DNA of 48,829 bases from Candidatus Endomicrobiellum siamense (GCA_031268145.1 JAIRXS010000026.1:1-48829); one strand, 5' to 3'; shown: positions 1 to 10,141, counted from the stretch's first letter. Program-made: numbers and translations. Notes: generated by a model from the letters alone, not told the origin.

Positions 1-80
1 AAGACAAGACAAGACAAGACAAGACAAGACAAGACAAGACAAGACAAGACAAGACAAGACAAGACAAGACAAGACAAGAC
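1..80. repeat. Pentanucleotide tandem repeat (AAGAC)16
   Basis: Sixteen perfect copies of AAGAC run from the first base of the window to base 80, so the array may extend further upstream. No open gene is visible across it. The sequence at its right edge (71-86) recurs exactly, in inverted orientation, at 29008-29023. Simple repeats of this kind change length by slippage. Confidence 0.97.
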
Positions 81-328
81 TAAAAAGGTGTACCTTAAAA
101 GCTTTAAAAAGGCTAAGACAATTTGACATTAGCTACCTCCAATATGAAGTTAAAGACTAATCTGCGAATATCAACTTGTATACTTTTCCTACATATATAT
201 AATTTTATTATTATGTTATTATTTGATAAATTATATAATATTTTAATGGGTTATAGCCAGATTTTTGTTAAGGAATAAAATATAAAGAAGTTGTCGATAG
301 ATTTTATAGATTTATAAAGAGGAATTAG
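81..328. other. Intergenic region before rng
   Basis: I see no gene here. There is a short near-palindrome (AAGGTGTACCTT, 87-98) and a TATAAT hexamer at 234-239 that could be the -10 box for the RNase G gene; no convincing -35 box accompanies it. A purine-rich AAAGAGGA ribosome site at 316-323 precedes the GTG start. Confidence 0.5.
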
Positions 329-1756
329 GTGAAAAAAGAAATAGTGGTTAATAGAGGTTTTGAGGAAACTAGAGTTGCTGTTTTAGAAGACGGCAAACTT
401 TTTGATTTATTTATAGAAAGAAGAGAATCTGAAAAAATATTAAATAATATTTATAAAGGGACAGTACAAAATATTGTACCAGCTCTTGGGTCTGCTTTTG
501 TTGATATTGGTTTTGGGAAAAGTGCTTATTTGGGAGTTGATGATATAATAGCTCAACGAGAAGAAAAGAATATTGAAAATATGGTTAAAGTTGGGCAAGA
601 GGTTATGGTTCAGGTTTATAAAGAACCTATAAACACAAAAGGGCCTAAAGTAACTATGGACATTTCTCTTCCTGGAAGGCTTTTAGTGTATATGCCTTTT
701 AGTAATAATATAGGCGTGTCTAAAAATATTGAAGATAAACAAGAGTACGATAGATTAAAAAATATTGTTTCTAAAATAAAAAAAGATATGCCAGGCGGTA
801 TAATAGTAAGGACAGAAGCAGAGGAATCCAGTGAACAAGAAATAAAAAATGAAATAAAATATTTGACAAGACTTTGGGCATCTATAGTTTCAAGGTTTAA
901 TGAAGCAAAACCAATGAGTTTTGTTCATAAGGATTTAGGAGTAGTATTTCAAACAGTAAGAGATTATTTTTCGGAAGATGTTGTTATGATGCATATAGAT
1001 TCAAACAAAGAATTTAAAGATGTCAGCGATTTTATAAAAATAGTGTCCCCAGAGTTTATAGATAGAATTGTTTTTTATGATGGGAAATTGCCAATATTTA
1101 AAGTTTATGGAATTGATGAAGAAATAAAAATACTTAGCTCTAATAAAGTGCGTTTAAAATCAGGAGGGTATCTTATAATACAGGAAGCGGAGTCGCTTTG
1201 TGCGATAGATGTTAATAGCGGGAAATTTATCTCTAAAACTTCTCAAGAAGAAACTGCATTGCTTACGAATTTAGAAGCTGCTGTAGAGATAGCAAGACAG
1301 CTAAGGCTTAGAAATATTGGTGGTATTCTAGTTATAGACTTTATAGATATGAAAAAGTCTGCGCATAAGCATAAAGTTTTAGATAAATTGTGTGATGCTA
1401 CAAAAGGGGATAAGGCAAAAATAAAAATATGGCCAATAACAAGGTTGGGTTTAATAGAAATGACTCGTCAAAGAAAAAGGGAGTCTTTATTTTCTCTTTT
1501 GGGAGACACTTGTCCTACGTGTAAAGGGTTAGGACTTGTACTTTCTAAAGAATCCATTTTTGTTAATGTCTGTAATGAAATAGCGCAATTGAGCATTGAT
1601 GGTTATTGTGGAAAAATTAAGATTAAATTGAATCATGATATTGTAGAATATTTCAAAGAAAGAATACCAAGACTTAAAGAAATATTTAATACAAATTTTG
1701 AAATAAAATCTTCCTCAGAAAGTTCTAGAGAAGAATACGAAATAATTTTTGAATAG
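329..1756 (+). CDS. rng: Ribonuclease G (RNase E/G family)
   Basis: Endoribonuclease for rRNA 5'-end maturation and mRNA turnover, cytoplasmic. The 475-residue protein matches RNase G in length and lacks the long C-terminal scaffold of RNase E. It has an N-terminal S1 domain (about 35-110), the catalytic metal-binding aspartates D294 (in DVNSGK) and D337 (in DFIDM) with the 43-residue spacing of E. coli RNase E, and the zinc-link motif CPTC at 395-398. The start is GTG behind an AGAGGA site. It is convergent with the penicillin-binding protein gene: the two stop codons are separated by one base and no terminator lies between them. Confidence 0.95.
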   Translation: MKKEIVVNRGFEETRVAVLEDGKLFDLFIERRESEKILNNIYKGTVQNIVPALGSAFVDIGFGKSAYLGVDDIIAQREEKNIENMVKVGQEVMVQVYKEPINTKGPKVTMDISLPGRLLVYMPFSNNIGVSKNIEDKQEYDRLKNIVSKIKKDMPGGIIVRTEAEESSEQEIKNEIKYLTRLWASIVSRFNEAKPMSFVHKDLGVVFQTVRDYFSEDVVMMHIDSNKEFKDVSDFIKIVSPEFIDRIVFYDGKLPIFKVYGIDEEIKILSSNKVRLKSGGYLIIQEAESLCAIDVNSGKFISKTSQEETALLTNLEAAVEIARQLRLRNIGGILVIDFIDMKKSAHKHKVLDKLCDATKGDKAKIKIWPITRLGLIEMTRQRKRESLFSLLGDTCPTCKGLGLVLSKESIFVNVCNEIAQLSIDGYCGKIKIKLNHDIVEYFKERIPRLKEIFNTNFEIKSSSESSREEYEIIFE

Positions 1757-1757
1757 T

Positions 1758-3884
1758 TTAAAATCCCTCAATTTCTATATCTAAATCTTGTTTTTTTGTA
1801 TCTGAAGAACTCATATTAAAATACTGAGTAGGAGCAGTACCATTTTTGAATGCTTCAATAAACGCGCCTTCAGTTTTACTTAAAGCTAAAAGGCCTGTTG
1901 AGGGGTCAATTAATGCCCAGTCAATACCTGCTGGTTCAACGAAGTCTAAAACAGGTTGCCCGCGTAGAGCATCTTTCATAAATTTTGTCCATATAGGGCA
2001 AGCTATTACTCCACCTGTAACTCTATCACCTAATATTATTGAGCGATCATCGTAACCTACCCACACACCTGCTACAAGTTGGGGGGTATAACCTATAAAC
2101 CAAGCATCGCTTGGACCATTTGTGGTTCCAGTTTTTCCTGCACATGGTCTTTCTAGTGCTTTTGCTTGCCAACCACTGCCTTTTTCAACTACAGCTTTAA
2201 GCATATTGGTTAAGACAAAACAAGTTTGTGAAGAGAGAACTTCTTTTTGTTGAGGAACGTTTTCTTCTAAAATTTTTCCATCTTTATCTACGATTTTTAC
2301 TATAACATAAGGAGTAGTTTTTATTCCGCCTGAAGCAAAAATTGCAAAAGCACTTACCATTTCTTGTAATGTTGCATCACTTGAACCTAAAGCCAATGAA
2401 AAAGAATTTTGTAAAGGAGTTGTTATTCCTAAATTTCTTGATGCTAGTATAACTTTTATAGGTGTTACTTTCATTATTAGTTCTACTGCGCAAGTATTAA
2501 TAGATAAAGAAAAAGCTGTTCTTAACGTAACTTGTCCTCTATATTTTTTCCCATAGTTTTTTGGTGCCCAGACTTTATTTGTGTCTATTAAATCGTCTTC
2601 AGTTACTGTTTCAGCAATTGTTTCAAGGGCAGTTATATCTCTTGAGACTAAATCCCATGAATTGTTTTTATAGACAAAAACTAGAGGCTTATCTTCAAGT
2701 ATTGTTGCAGGCGTAAAACCTTCTTCTATTGCTGTAAGGTATACAAAAGGTTTAAATGCAGATCCCGCTTGTCTTTTTGCTTGTGTTGCTCTGTTAAATT
2801 GAGATTCTTTAAAATTACGTCCACCAACCATAGCTCGTATTGCCCCGTTTTTTGGGTCAATTGCTACTAGTGCTCCTTGGATTTTGATTGGTTCTTTATT
2901 TTTTTTTTCAAAAAACTTTATTTTTTCTTCATCAAATTTTACTAATGCTTGCTCAACAGCTTTTTCTGCAGAATTTTGTGCTTGCATATCAAGAGTTGTA
3001 TATATAGAAATTCCTGAATTAAATAGATTATTTGTTCCGTATTTTGGTTCTAACATTATTCTTAAGAATTCCATAAAATAATGTCCTTTATTGTCTTTTG
3101 TGCTTACAGTTTCTTTTGTTGGAAGAGGTTCTTTTAAAGCTTGTAGTTCTTCTTCTTTTGTAATATACTCTAATTCATACATTCTAGAAAGCACAAGATT
3201 TCTTCTTTTTAAAGCGGCTTTTGCATTTTTGAACGGATTATAATAGTTAGGAGCTTTTGGTATAGCAGCAAGCATAGCACATTCTGCAAGATCTAAGTCT
3301 TTTATATTTTTATTGAAATATTTTTCTGCAGCAGCTTGCACTCCATGTGATCCGCTGCCAAAATATATTTGATTTATATAAAATTGTAATATTTCTTTTT
3401 TAGAGTAATTTTTTTCTAGTTGTATTGTTAAAAGAGCTTCTTTAATTTTTCTTATCAGAGTTTTATTTCTAGTTAAAAATATAATTTTTGCAAGCTGTTG
3501 GGTAATTGTTGAACCGCCTTCTGCAATCTTTCCTTTTAATAATATTTTACAGAAAGCTCTGAAAGTACTTTTTACAGAAATTCCCCAGTGTTTAAAAAAA
3601 TCATTGTCTTCTATAGCTATAAAAGCATTTTGTAAATTTAAAGGTATATCACTTATTGGTATTAGGACTCTTCTTTCTGTAAATAATTCTGCTATTAAAT
3701 TGTTATCTTTATCATACACTTTTGTAGATAAGTTTGGGATATAGTTGCCAAGCTGTTGTATTGAGGGTAGATTATCTATAAAATTTGTGGTTATTTTACC
3801 TAAAACTAATATAAATAATGCAATAACAACTACAGTTACAAAAAACTTAAAATAAGAGACTGCTTGAGTCTGACTTTGTTTCAT
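1758..3884 (-). CDS. mrcA: Penicillin-binding protein 1A (class A PBP)
   Basis: Bifunctional peptidoglycan glycosyltransferase/transpeptidase, anchored in the inner membrane with its domains in the periplasm. From ATG 3884 it has 708 residues: a single N-terminal membrane helix (12-30), the glycosyltransferase motif EDNDFF with catalytic E92 and GGSTITQQ at 123-130, then the transpeptidase SAFK (S375), SIN (461-463) and KTGTT (K584). An insertion of about 30 residues (around 408-438) sits before the WxPKNY motif. A longer reading frame runs upstream to 4043, but it would overlap the divergent nucleotidyltransferase gene, so I take 3884. A TATAAT ends only about ten bases before this ATG, suggesting a very short or absent leader. 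Confidence 0.93.
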   Translation of the reverse strand: MKQSQTQAVSYFKFFVTVVVIALFILVLGKITTNFIDNLPSIQQLGNYIPNLSTKVYDKDNNLIAELFTERRVLIPISDIPLNLQNAFIAIEDNDFFKHWGISVKSTFRAFCKILLKGKIAEGGSTITQQLAKIIFLTRNKTLIRKIKEALLTIQLEKNYSKKEILQFYINQIYFGSGSHGVQAAAEKYFNKNIKDLDLAECAMLAAIPKAPNYYNPFKNAKAALKRRNLVLSRMYELEYITKEEELQALKEPLPTKETVSTKDNKGHYFMEFLRIMLEPKYGTNNLFNSGISIYTTLDMQAQNSAEKAVEQALVKFDEEKIKFFEKKNKEPIKIQGALVAIDPKNGAIRAMVGGRNFKESQFNRATQAKRQAGSAFKPFVYLTAIEEGFTPATILEDKPLVFVYKNNSWDLVSRDITALETIAETVTEDDLIDTNKVWAPKNYGKKYRGQVTLRTAFSLSINTCAVELIMKVTPIKVILASRNLGITTPLQNSFSLALGSSDATLQEMVSAFAIFASGGIKTTPYVIVKIVDKDGKILEENVPQQKEVLSSQTCFVLTNMLKAVVEKGSGWQAKALERPCAGKTGTTNGPSDAWFIGYTPQLVAGVWVGYDDRSIILGDRVTGGVIACPIWTKFMKDALRGQPVLDFVEPAGIDWALIDPSTGLLALSKTEGAFIEAFKNGTAPTQYFNMSSSDTKKQDLDIEIEGF

Positions 3885-3990
3885 ATTTGTAAGATTATAA
3901 TCCTTTTTGCTTTTAGGTGTCAAATTTAGTAAAATCCGCTTAGTCAGTACTACTACATTCTTTTTTGAGAGAGGAAGGGGTGTACTTCTA

Positions 3991-6495
3991 ATGCAAGCTG
4001 TTATTATGGCAGGGGGATTTGGTACAAGATTACGGCCTATCACATGTTGTTTGCCAAAGCCAATGGTTCCAGTCGCAAATAAACCTATACTTTATCATAT
4101 AATCAACCTTTTAAAAAAATATGACTTTTTGGATTTAACAATGATGCTGTATTATCGACCAGAAATTATTACGAATTATTTTGAAGATGGCAAGAATTTT
4201 GGAGTAAATATAAAATATATAAGACCTGAATCTGACCTAGGCACAGCAGGTAGTGTTAAATATGCAGGACAAAATATAAAAGATACTTTTTTAGTTATAT
4301 CCGCTGATGTTTTAACAGATTTTGATTTAAAAAAAGCTGTAGATTTTCATAGAAGTAAGAAATCTCTTGCGACAATGGTTCTTACAAGAGTAAATAACCC
4401 ATTACAGTTTGGGGTGGTTATAACCTCTAAAGATGGTAAAATTGAAAGATTTTTAGAGAAACCATCGTGGGGAGAACTTTTTTCAGATACCATAAACACT
4501 GGAATTTATATTTTAGAACCAGCAGTTTTTGATTATGTACCTAAAGATATATCTTTTGATTTTTCTAAAGATTTATTTCCGGTACTGTTAAAGAAAAACA
4601 TAGATTTATATGGATATATTGCAGACGGATATTGGAAGGATATTGGAAGTCACGATGAATACAGATTTGTCCATTACGATATATTAGATAGAAAGGTTAA
4701 AATTGATATAAGTGGTAAACAAGTAAAAATTGGTCTAAAAGAGATAATAGTTGGGGAAAATGTGTCTCTAGGCAATAATATTGATGTAGATGGACAAGTA
4801 ATTTTAGGAGACAATATTGTTGTTGCAGATGATACCGTCTTGTCTCGTTCCATTATAGGTGATAATACAAAAATTTGGCAAGGTTCAGAAATTTTGGGTT
4901 CTGTGTTGTGGAATAATGTTACAGTAGGTCAAGAGTCAAGAATCAAAGAAAATGTTATAGGGACTTCTACGAAAATAGGAGATAGAGTTGTAATTCAAGT
5001 TGGGACTGTAATTGCAAATGAATGTATAATAGGCAATGATGCTGTTGTAAGAACAAATTTAAGAATTTGGCCACATAAAGTTATAAGTGCAGGAGCGATA
5101 CTTTCAAGTAGTTTGGTTTGGGGTGAAAAATGGAATAAAGCTTTATTTAATGCATATGGGATAAGCGGATTAGGCAATATAGAAATTACTCCAGAATTTG
5201 CCGCAAAAATAGGGTCTGCATATGGAGCTTATGTAGGGGAAGGTTCGTATATTCTTGTTTCAAGGGATGAGCATCCCGCAGCTCGTATGATAGAAAGAGG
5301 TATTATTTCAGGATTACTTTCTGCAGGCATAGAAGTTGGAGATTTAAGAGGCCTTCCGATACCTGTTGTAAGATATGAAATTGGTAATGAAGGAGAAGCT
5401 GGAGGGATGTATATAAGACAGTCTCCTCGCGATGCGATGGCTGTGGATATAAAGTTTTTTAATAATAAAGGCGCTGATATTTCGATAAATCAAGAAAAGG
5501 CGATAGAACAATTATTTTTTAGAGAAGACTTTAAGCGTACAAATATGGACTCTGTTGGGAAAATAACAGTACCGCCAAGAGCTTTGGATTACTATAGAAC
5601 AGGGTATCTAGATGCTATAAATGAAGAAATTATAAAAAAATCTAAATATAAAATTGTTATAGACTATGCGCATTCATCTTCCTCTATGATATTCCCAGCT
5701 ATTTTGGGAGACTTAGATGTAAATGTTGTTGCATTAAATGCATTTATTAATTCTTCAAAAAATACTAAATCTTTTGAAGAATTTGCAAAGTCTTTAAATC
5801 AGCTTTCAGACATTGTTACGACATTAAAAGCAAATGCTGGTTTTTTGATAGATTCTGGTTCTGAAAAAGTATTTTTAGTAAATGAAAAAGGTGCTATTTT
5901 GCGTGATGATGTTGCAATGCTTGTAGTGTCTTATCTTGTGATGAGAGTCAATAAAGGAAAAAATGTTGTAATTGCTGTCCCTATAAATGCAACTTCAACA
6001 ATAGATAATCTAGCTAAACAGTTTGGCATTAGAGTTAAGAGAACTGCAACTAGCTCAAGAAATATAATGACCTACGAAGAAGATTCAGAAGTTGTTTTAA
6101 TATGCGACAGCATGGGCGGTTTTATATTCCCTGAATTTCAGAATGCCTTTGATGCAATGTATGCTATAGGTAAAATAATGGAAATGATGTCTCAAGAAGA
6201 TTTATCTCTTAGCAGTATAAGTAAAGAAATTCCCTATTTTGATGTCTTACATACAACAGTGTCGTGTTCCTGGGATAAAAAAGGTCAAACAATGCGAAGA
6301 GCTTTAGAAGAAGTTAAAGATAAAAAGCACGAACTTGTTGATGGGGTAAAAGTATATGTAAATGGTGGCTGGGTACTCTTTGTACCAGACCCTGATGAAG
6401 CATTGTTTCATATTTGGGCAGAATCAAAAGATAAAACAACAACGTTAGGACTACTTGAAATATATTCTGAAAAAATCAAAGAATGGCAAATTTAG
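3991..6495 (+). CDS. Nucleotidyltransferase fused to a degenerate phosphohexomutase domain
   Basis: Probable mannose-1-phosphate guanylyltransferase-like sugar nucleotide enzyme of 834 residues. Domain order: NTP-transferase (1-230, signature AGGFGTRLRP), left-handed beta-helix hexapeptide repeats (about 245-390), then a phosphoglucomutase/phosphomannomutase-like part. In that part the usual TASHNP is replaced by RQSPRD (only the serine kept) and the metal site DGDADR by DSGSEK, so mutase activity is doubtful; I recall similar degenerate domains in other long members of this family. I chose ATG 3991, preceded by GAGGAAGGGG, over an upstream in-frame start at 3907 because the AGG core motif must be near the N-terminus. 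An active phosphohexomutase gene follows 15 bases downstream. Confidence 0.88.
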   Translation: MQAVIMAGGFGTRLRPITCCLPKPMVPVANKPILYHIINLLKKYDFLDLTMMLYYRPEIITNYFEDGKNFGVNIKYIRPESDLGTAGSVKYAGQNIKDTFLVISADVLTDFDLKKAVDFHRSKKSLATMVLTRVNNPLQFGVVITSKDGKIERFLEKPSWGELFSDTINTGIYILEPAVFDYVPKDISFDFSKDLFPVLLKKNIDLYGYIADGYWKDIGSHDEYRFVHYDILDRKVKIDISGKQVKIGLKEIIVGENVSLGNNIDVDGQVILGDNIVVADDTVLSRSIIGDNTKIWQGSEILGSVLWNNVTVGQESRIKENVIGTSTKIGDRVVIQVGTVIANECIIGNDAVVRTNLRIWPHKVISAGAILSSSLVWGEKWNKALFNAYGISGLGNIEITPEFAAKIGSAYGAYVGEGSYILVSRDEHPAARMIERGIISGLLSAGIEVGDLRGLPIPVVRYEIGNEGEAGGMYIRQSPRDAMAVDIKFFNNKGADISINQEKAIEQLFFREDFKRTNMDSVGKITVPPRALDYYRTGYLDAINEEIIKKSKYKIVIDYAHSSSSMIFPAILGDLDVNVVALNAFINSSKNTKSFEEFAKSLNQLSDIVTTLKANAGFLIDSGSEKVFLVNEKGAILRDDVAMLVVSYLVMRVNKGKNVVIAVPINATSTIDNLAKQFGIRVKRTATSSRNIMTYEEDSEVVLICDSMGGFIFPEFQNAFDAMYAIGKIMEMMSQEDLSLSSISKEIPYFDVLHTTVSCSWDKKGQTMRRALEEVKDKKHELVDGVKVYVNGGWVLFVPDPDEALFHIWAESKDKTTTLGLLEIYSEKIKEWQI

Positions 6496-6510
6496 AAGAG
6501 GAAAATAACA

Positions 6511-7935
6511 ATGATAAAATTTGGAACTTCAGGCTGGAGGGGAATTATTGCTAAAGATTTTACATATGAGAATGTTGCTATTGTTTCCCAGTCAATAGCA
6601 AATGTTATTAATGAAGATCATAAAAAAGGACATGCTATTGTTATTATAGGCTATGATACAAGATTTATGTCTGAAGATTTTGCAAAAATTTCTGCTGAAA
6701 TTCTTGCTGGAAATGGTATTAAAGTGTTATTTTGTAAAAGAGATACACCAACCCCTGTTATAGCTTACAATATTGTAAGTTCTAAACTTACAGGAGGTAT
6801 AAATTTTACGGCAAGTCATAATCCTTATAAATATAATGGTTTAAAATATTCTCCTTCATGGGGTGGTCCAGCCTTACCAGAAACAACAAAAAAGATAGAA
6901 AAATATTGTGTCTCTTTAAAAAGTAAGGATATAAAATATATCCCTTTTGAAGCAGGTGTTAAGAATAAAATTATAGAAATTCATAATCCGAGCACAACTT
7001 ATATTAAAAAAATTAAGGAGCTGGTTAATTTTAAAGCTTTAAAGAAATCTAAAATAAAAGTTGCTGTTGATATTTTGCATGGTACAGGAAATGGTTATTT
7101 AGATACTCTACTTGAAATGGCAGGTGTTAAGAATATTACAATAAATAAGAATAGAGATGTAATGTTTAATAATGGCGCTCCAGAACCTTCAGAAAATAAT
7201 CTTAAAGAATTGATTAATCTTGTTAAAAAAGAATCATATAAATTAGGCTTTTCTACAGATGGAGATGCTGACAGATTTGGCATCATAGACTCTAATGGAG
7301 CTTTTATAACTCCAAATCAGATTATATCTATCTTATTGTATCATTTAAATAAAACAAGAGGCTGGACTGGAATTGTAGCAAAAAGTATTATGACCACGCA
7401 TCTGATAGATAAATTAGCTACAAAAATTGGAGTTGAAATAAAAGAAACTCCTGTAGGGTTTAAATATATTGGCGATATTATGGTAAATAACCCTAGTAAC
7501 TTTATAATAGGTGGAGAAGAATCAGGAGGACTTACAATTAGAGGGCATGTCCCAGAAAAAGATGGTATTTTAGCTTGCCTTTTAGTGTCAGAAGCTGTTG
7601 CAATGAACAAAAAATCTGTGACAGATCTTTTAAAAGACATAAAAAAAATTACTGGTGAAGTTATAACTTCAAGGTTAAATTTTCATTTAGAAACTGAAGC
7701 TATGAAAGCTTTTAGAGATAAATTAAAAGATAAAATCCCAAACACTTTCGCTGGTATGAGAATTAAAAAATATATAAATATTGATGGAGATAAATTTATT
7801 TTAGATGATAATAATTGGATAGGGTTTAGACTTTCAGGAACAGAACCTGTTGTTAGATTGTATGCAGAATCTGATTCCCAAAGCAAGCTAAATAAATTAT
7901 TAAAAGATGGCAAGGGATTTATATATGGAAGATAA
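6511..7935 (+). CDS. Phosphomannomutase/phosphoglucomutase
   Basis: Alpha-D-phosphohexomutase interconverting hexose 6-phosphate and hexose 1-phosphate, feeding sugar-nucleotide synthesis together with the nucleotidyltransferase just upstream. The 474-residue protein carries all four family signatures: catalytic-serine loop TASHNP (S102), metal loop DGDADRFG, sugar-binding GGEESGG and phosphate-binding RLSGTEP near the C-terminus. It starts 15 bases after the preceding gene and overlaps the DUF502 gene by 11 bases, so it belongs to one operon with it and hisS. Substrate (mannose or glucose) cannot be settled from sequence alone. Confidence 0.93.
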   Translation: MIKFGTSGWRGIIAKDFTYENVAIVSQSIANVINEDHKKGHAIVIIGYDTRFMSEDFAKISAEILAGNGIKVLFCKRDTPTPVIAYNIVSSKLTGGINFTASHNPYKYNGLKYSPSWGGPALPETTKKIEKYCVSLKSKDIKYIPFEAGVKNKIIEIHNPSTTYIKKIKELVNFKALKKSKIKVAVDILHGTGNGYLDTLLEMAGVKNITINKNRDVMFNNGAPEPSENNLKELINLVKKESYKLGFSTDGDADRFGIIDSNGAFITPNQIISILLYHLNKTRGWTGIVAKSIMTTHLIDKLATKIGVEIKETPVGFKYIGDIMVNNPSNFIIGGEESGGLTIRGHVPEKDGILACLLVSEAVAMNKKSVTDLLKDIKKITGEVITSRLNFHLETEAMKAFRDKLKDKIPNTFAGMRIKKYINIDGDKFILDDNNWIGFRLSGTEPVVRLYAESDSQSKLNKLLKDGKGFIYGR

Positions 7936-8596
7936 AAAACAGAGTAAAAGTAAACTAAAAGTATATTTAGTTACAGGGCTTATTGTAGTAATTCCAATTT
8001 GGCTTACATATTTTGTTGTATCCATTGTTTTTAAGTGGATAAGTAACTTTACTTTTCCTATTGTAAAGCTGTATATTGTAGATAAATACTGGGTTGTTGT
8101 AATAGCAAAAACTTTAAGTTTTTTTGCTTCAATCTTTAGTATATTGCTTTTAGGTTTTATAGCTAACAGAGTATTTGGAAAAAAAATTTTAATACAAATA
8201 GAAAATCTTATTGAAAAGCTACCTATTCTTGGTACAGTACATTCTGCAGCTAAAAAGTTTATAAATTTTATATTTGGCACAGATAGTAAAAAAAGTTTTA
8301 AGCAAGTAGTTTTTGTTTGTTATCCTAAAAAAGGTGTTTACAGTGTGGCATTTTTAACGGGAGAACAATTTGTAGAGAACAAAAAGTACTTATGTGTATT
8401 TATGCCCACTGCTCCAAATCCAACAACTGGGTTTTTATTATTATGTCAAGAAGAAGAAATAATTTATACGCAATATAGTGTTGAGCAAGCTTTTCAAATT
8501 ATTATGTCTGCTGGAGTAATAGGCATGGAAGAAACAAAGAAGGAAATAAAGTTAAAAGAAAAAATAGAGGAAATTAAAAGCGTAAATGAATTGTAA
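7925..8596 (+). CDS. DUF502 family membrane protein
   Basis: A 223-residue integral membrane protein of unknown function. It has two N-terminal membrane helices (about 15-38 and 58-82) and the DUF502 signatures LPILGTVHSAAKK and FMPTAPNPTTGFLL. Start ATG 7925 is preferred over an in-frame ATG at 7907 because AAGGGA lies seven bases before it. It overlaps the mutase gene upstream and hisS downstream by 11 bases each, so translation is probably coupled. The C-terminal 25 residues are charged and probably form a cytoplasmic helix. Confidence 0.85.
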   Translation: MEDKKQSKSKLKVYLVTGLIVVIPIWLTYFVVSIVFKWISNFTFPIVKLYIVDKYWVVVIAKTLSFFASIFSILLLGFIANRVFGKKILIQIENLIEKLPILGTVHSAAKKFINFIFGTDSKKSFKQVVFVCYPKKGVYSVAFLTGEQFVENKKYLCVFMPTAPNPTTGFLLLCQEEEIIYTQYSVEQAFQIIMSAGVIGMEETKKEIKLKEKIEEIKSVNEL

Positions 8597-9833
8597 AGCA
8601 CCAAGAGGTACACACGATATATTTGGGATTAATGCCCTAGGTATGAGCATATTAGAACAAAAATCTAAACAAATTTTTATAAAGCACGGCTTTGAAGAAG
8701 TGAGGACACCTATTTTTGAAGATGCTTCTTTATTTACAAGATCAATAGGACAGACTACTGACATTGTAGAAAAAGAGATGTATGTTTTTGAAGATAGAAA
8801 AGGTAGAAAGCTTGCTCTTCGCCCTGAAGGTACAGCCTCTCTTGTAAGAGCTTACATTGAGCATAGATTTGATGTTTCTTATCCATCGGGTAAGTTTTTT
8901 TATACTGGTGAAATGTTTAGATATGAGAGGCCTCAAGCGGGAAGGTATAGACAATTTCATCAGATAGGTGCAGAATTCTATGGTAGTTTGTCACCTAGTG
9001 CCGATGCAGAAATTATTTTACTTGCCTGTGATATATTTTCTTCTGTTGGAATAAATCAAATAAAAGTGCATATAAATTCTTTAGGCTGTCAAAAATGTAG
9101 ACCTTTATTTAGAGCATCTTTAATTAAATACTTCAGTTCTGTTAGTGATTTGTGCCGAGATTGTACGAGGAGGCTTCAAACAAATCCTTTGAGGCTTTTA
9201 GATTGTAAAATTGATGTGCACAAATTTACAGATGTGCCAAAAATGGAAAAATTTTTATGCCAAGATTGCAAAGAGCATTTCAATTTGACTCAAACTTTAC
9301 TTAAAAGCGTTGGTTGTGCCTATACTGTAGATCCGAAATTAGTAAGAGGGCTTGATTATTATACGAGAACTGTTTTTGAAATACGTTCTGATATTCTTGG
9401 CGCGCAAGATGCTTTAGGAGCGGGCGGACGTTACGATAATTTAGTCAAAGAATTAGGTGGTCAAGATACCCCTGTAGTTGGGTTTGCATTGGGCTCAGAA
9501 AGAGTATTAATAGCTGCCAAAAAGAGTGGTTTTTTTGATAATTTAAATAAAGTTGAAAAGATTTTCATAGCTATTGCAGATCAGGAGCTTTTTAGCACAG
9601 CTTTTGCTTTTTGTGTAAAATTAACAAGAAATGGTTTAAAAGGCAATAATAACATTTCTGTTTTTGGTCCAGTAGATAATAAAAGTTTAACTTCACAATT
9701 AAAATTTGCAGATAAAATTGGTGCAGCTAAAACAATAGTCTTTGCTAAGGATGAATTAGAAGAAGGCAAAGTGTTAGTAAAAGACATGAAAGATAAAACG
9801 CAAAGTGAAGTTTTAATAAGTGCGTTATTATAA
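8586..9833 (+). CDS. hisS: Histidyl-tRNA synthetase
   Basis: Class II aminoacyl-tRNA synthetase charging tRNA-His. The 415-residue protein starts with the typical APRGTHDI segment and shows motif 2 (GEMFRYERPQAGRYRQFHQ), the histidine-specific GLDYYTRTVFE and LGAGGRYDNL, and motif 3 GFALGSERVL, then the C-terminal anticodon-binding domain. An inserted Cys-rich segment in the middle (CQKC, CRDC, CQDC) resembles the insertion domain of Firmicutes-type HisRS and could bind zinc. It overlaps the DUF502 gene by 11 bases, and a strong palindromic terminator follows at 9895. Confidence 0.97.
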   Translation: MNCKAPRGTHDIFGINALGMSILEQKSKQIFIKHGFEEVRTPIFEDASLFTRSIGQTTDIVEKEMYVFEDRKGRKLALRPEGTASLVRAYIEHRFDVSYPSGKFFYTGEMFRYERPQAGRYRQFHQIGAEFYGSLSPSADAEIILLACDIFSSVGINQIKVHINSLGCQKCRPLFRASLIKYFSSVSDLCRDCTRRLQTNPLRLLDCKIDVHKFTDVPKMEKFLCQDCKEHFNLTQTLLKSVGCAYTVDPKLVRGLDYYTRTVFEIRSDILGAQDALGAGGRYDNLVKELGGQDTPVVGFALGSERVLIAAKKSGFFDNLNKVEKIFIAIADQELFSTAFAFCVKLTRNGLKGNNNISVFGPVDNKSLTSQLKFADKIGAAKTIVFAKDELEEGKVLVKDMKDKTQSEVLISALL

Positions 9834-9894
9834 TTGTCCAAGTAGTGAAAAGTTCAAATAGATATTGGAGTGATGTGATAGAATAAGCTAACTG

Positions 9895-9918
9895 CGGACA
9901 GGTTTTAAAACCTGTCCG
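9895..9918 (+). terminator. Rho-independent terminator after hisS
   Basis: A perfect 24-base palindrome (two 12-base arms; about 11 paired bases once a tiny loop is allowed) is followed by TATTTTTC. It closes the operon that ends with hisS. Confidence 0.88.
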
Positions 9919-9958
9919 TATTTTTCAAAAACATTAAGGGATCCAGTATGCACAGTAT

Positions 9959-10141
9959 ATGAATAAGTTTTACAAACTGCAAAGAACAAAAGTGTCAAAT
10001 GCATTGCAAAAGGCGATAAGTGCGCAAGAATGTAATCCGATAGCCAAAGAGCTTGAAAAAATAGTATTGTTTTACCAAAAGAATGGATTGAAGTTAAACG
10101 CTCAACATTTGAACTACTACAAGTATTTGACTAAAAACTAA
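9959..10141 (+). CDS. Small hypothetical protein
   Basis: A 60-residue basic open frame between the hisS terminator and rpmE. I recognise no family. It is predicted helical with many Lys, Gln and Asn. An AAGGGA site at 9936-9941 is too far from this ATG but well placed for an ATG at 9948, which opens a four-codon peptide ending at the TGA that overlaps this start; coupled translation is conceivable. It may also be a chance frame. Confidence 0.4.
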   Translation: MNKFYKLQRTKVSNALQKAISAQECNPIAKELEKIVLFYQKNGLKLNAQHLNYYKYLTKN

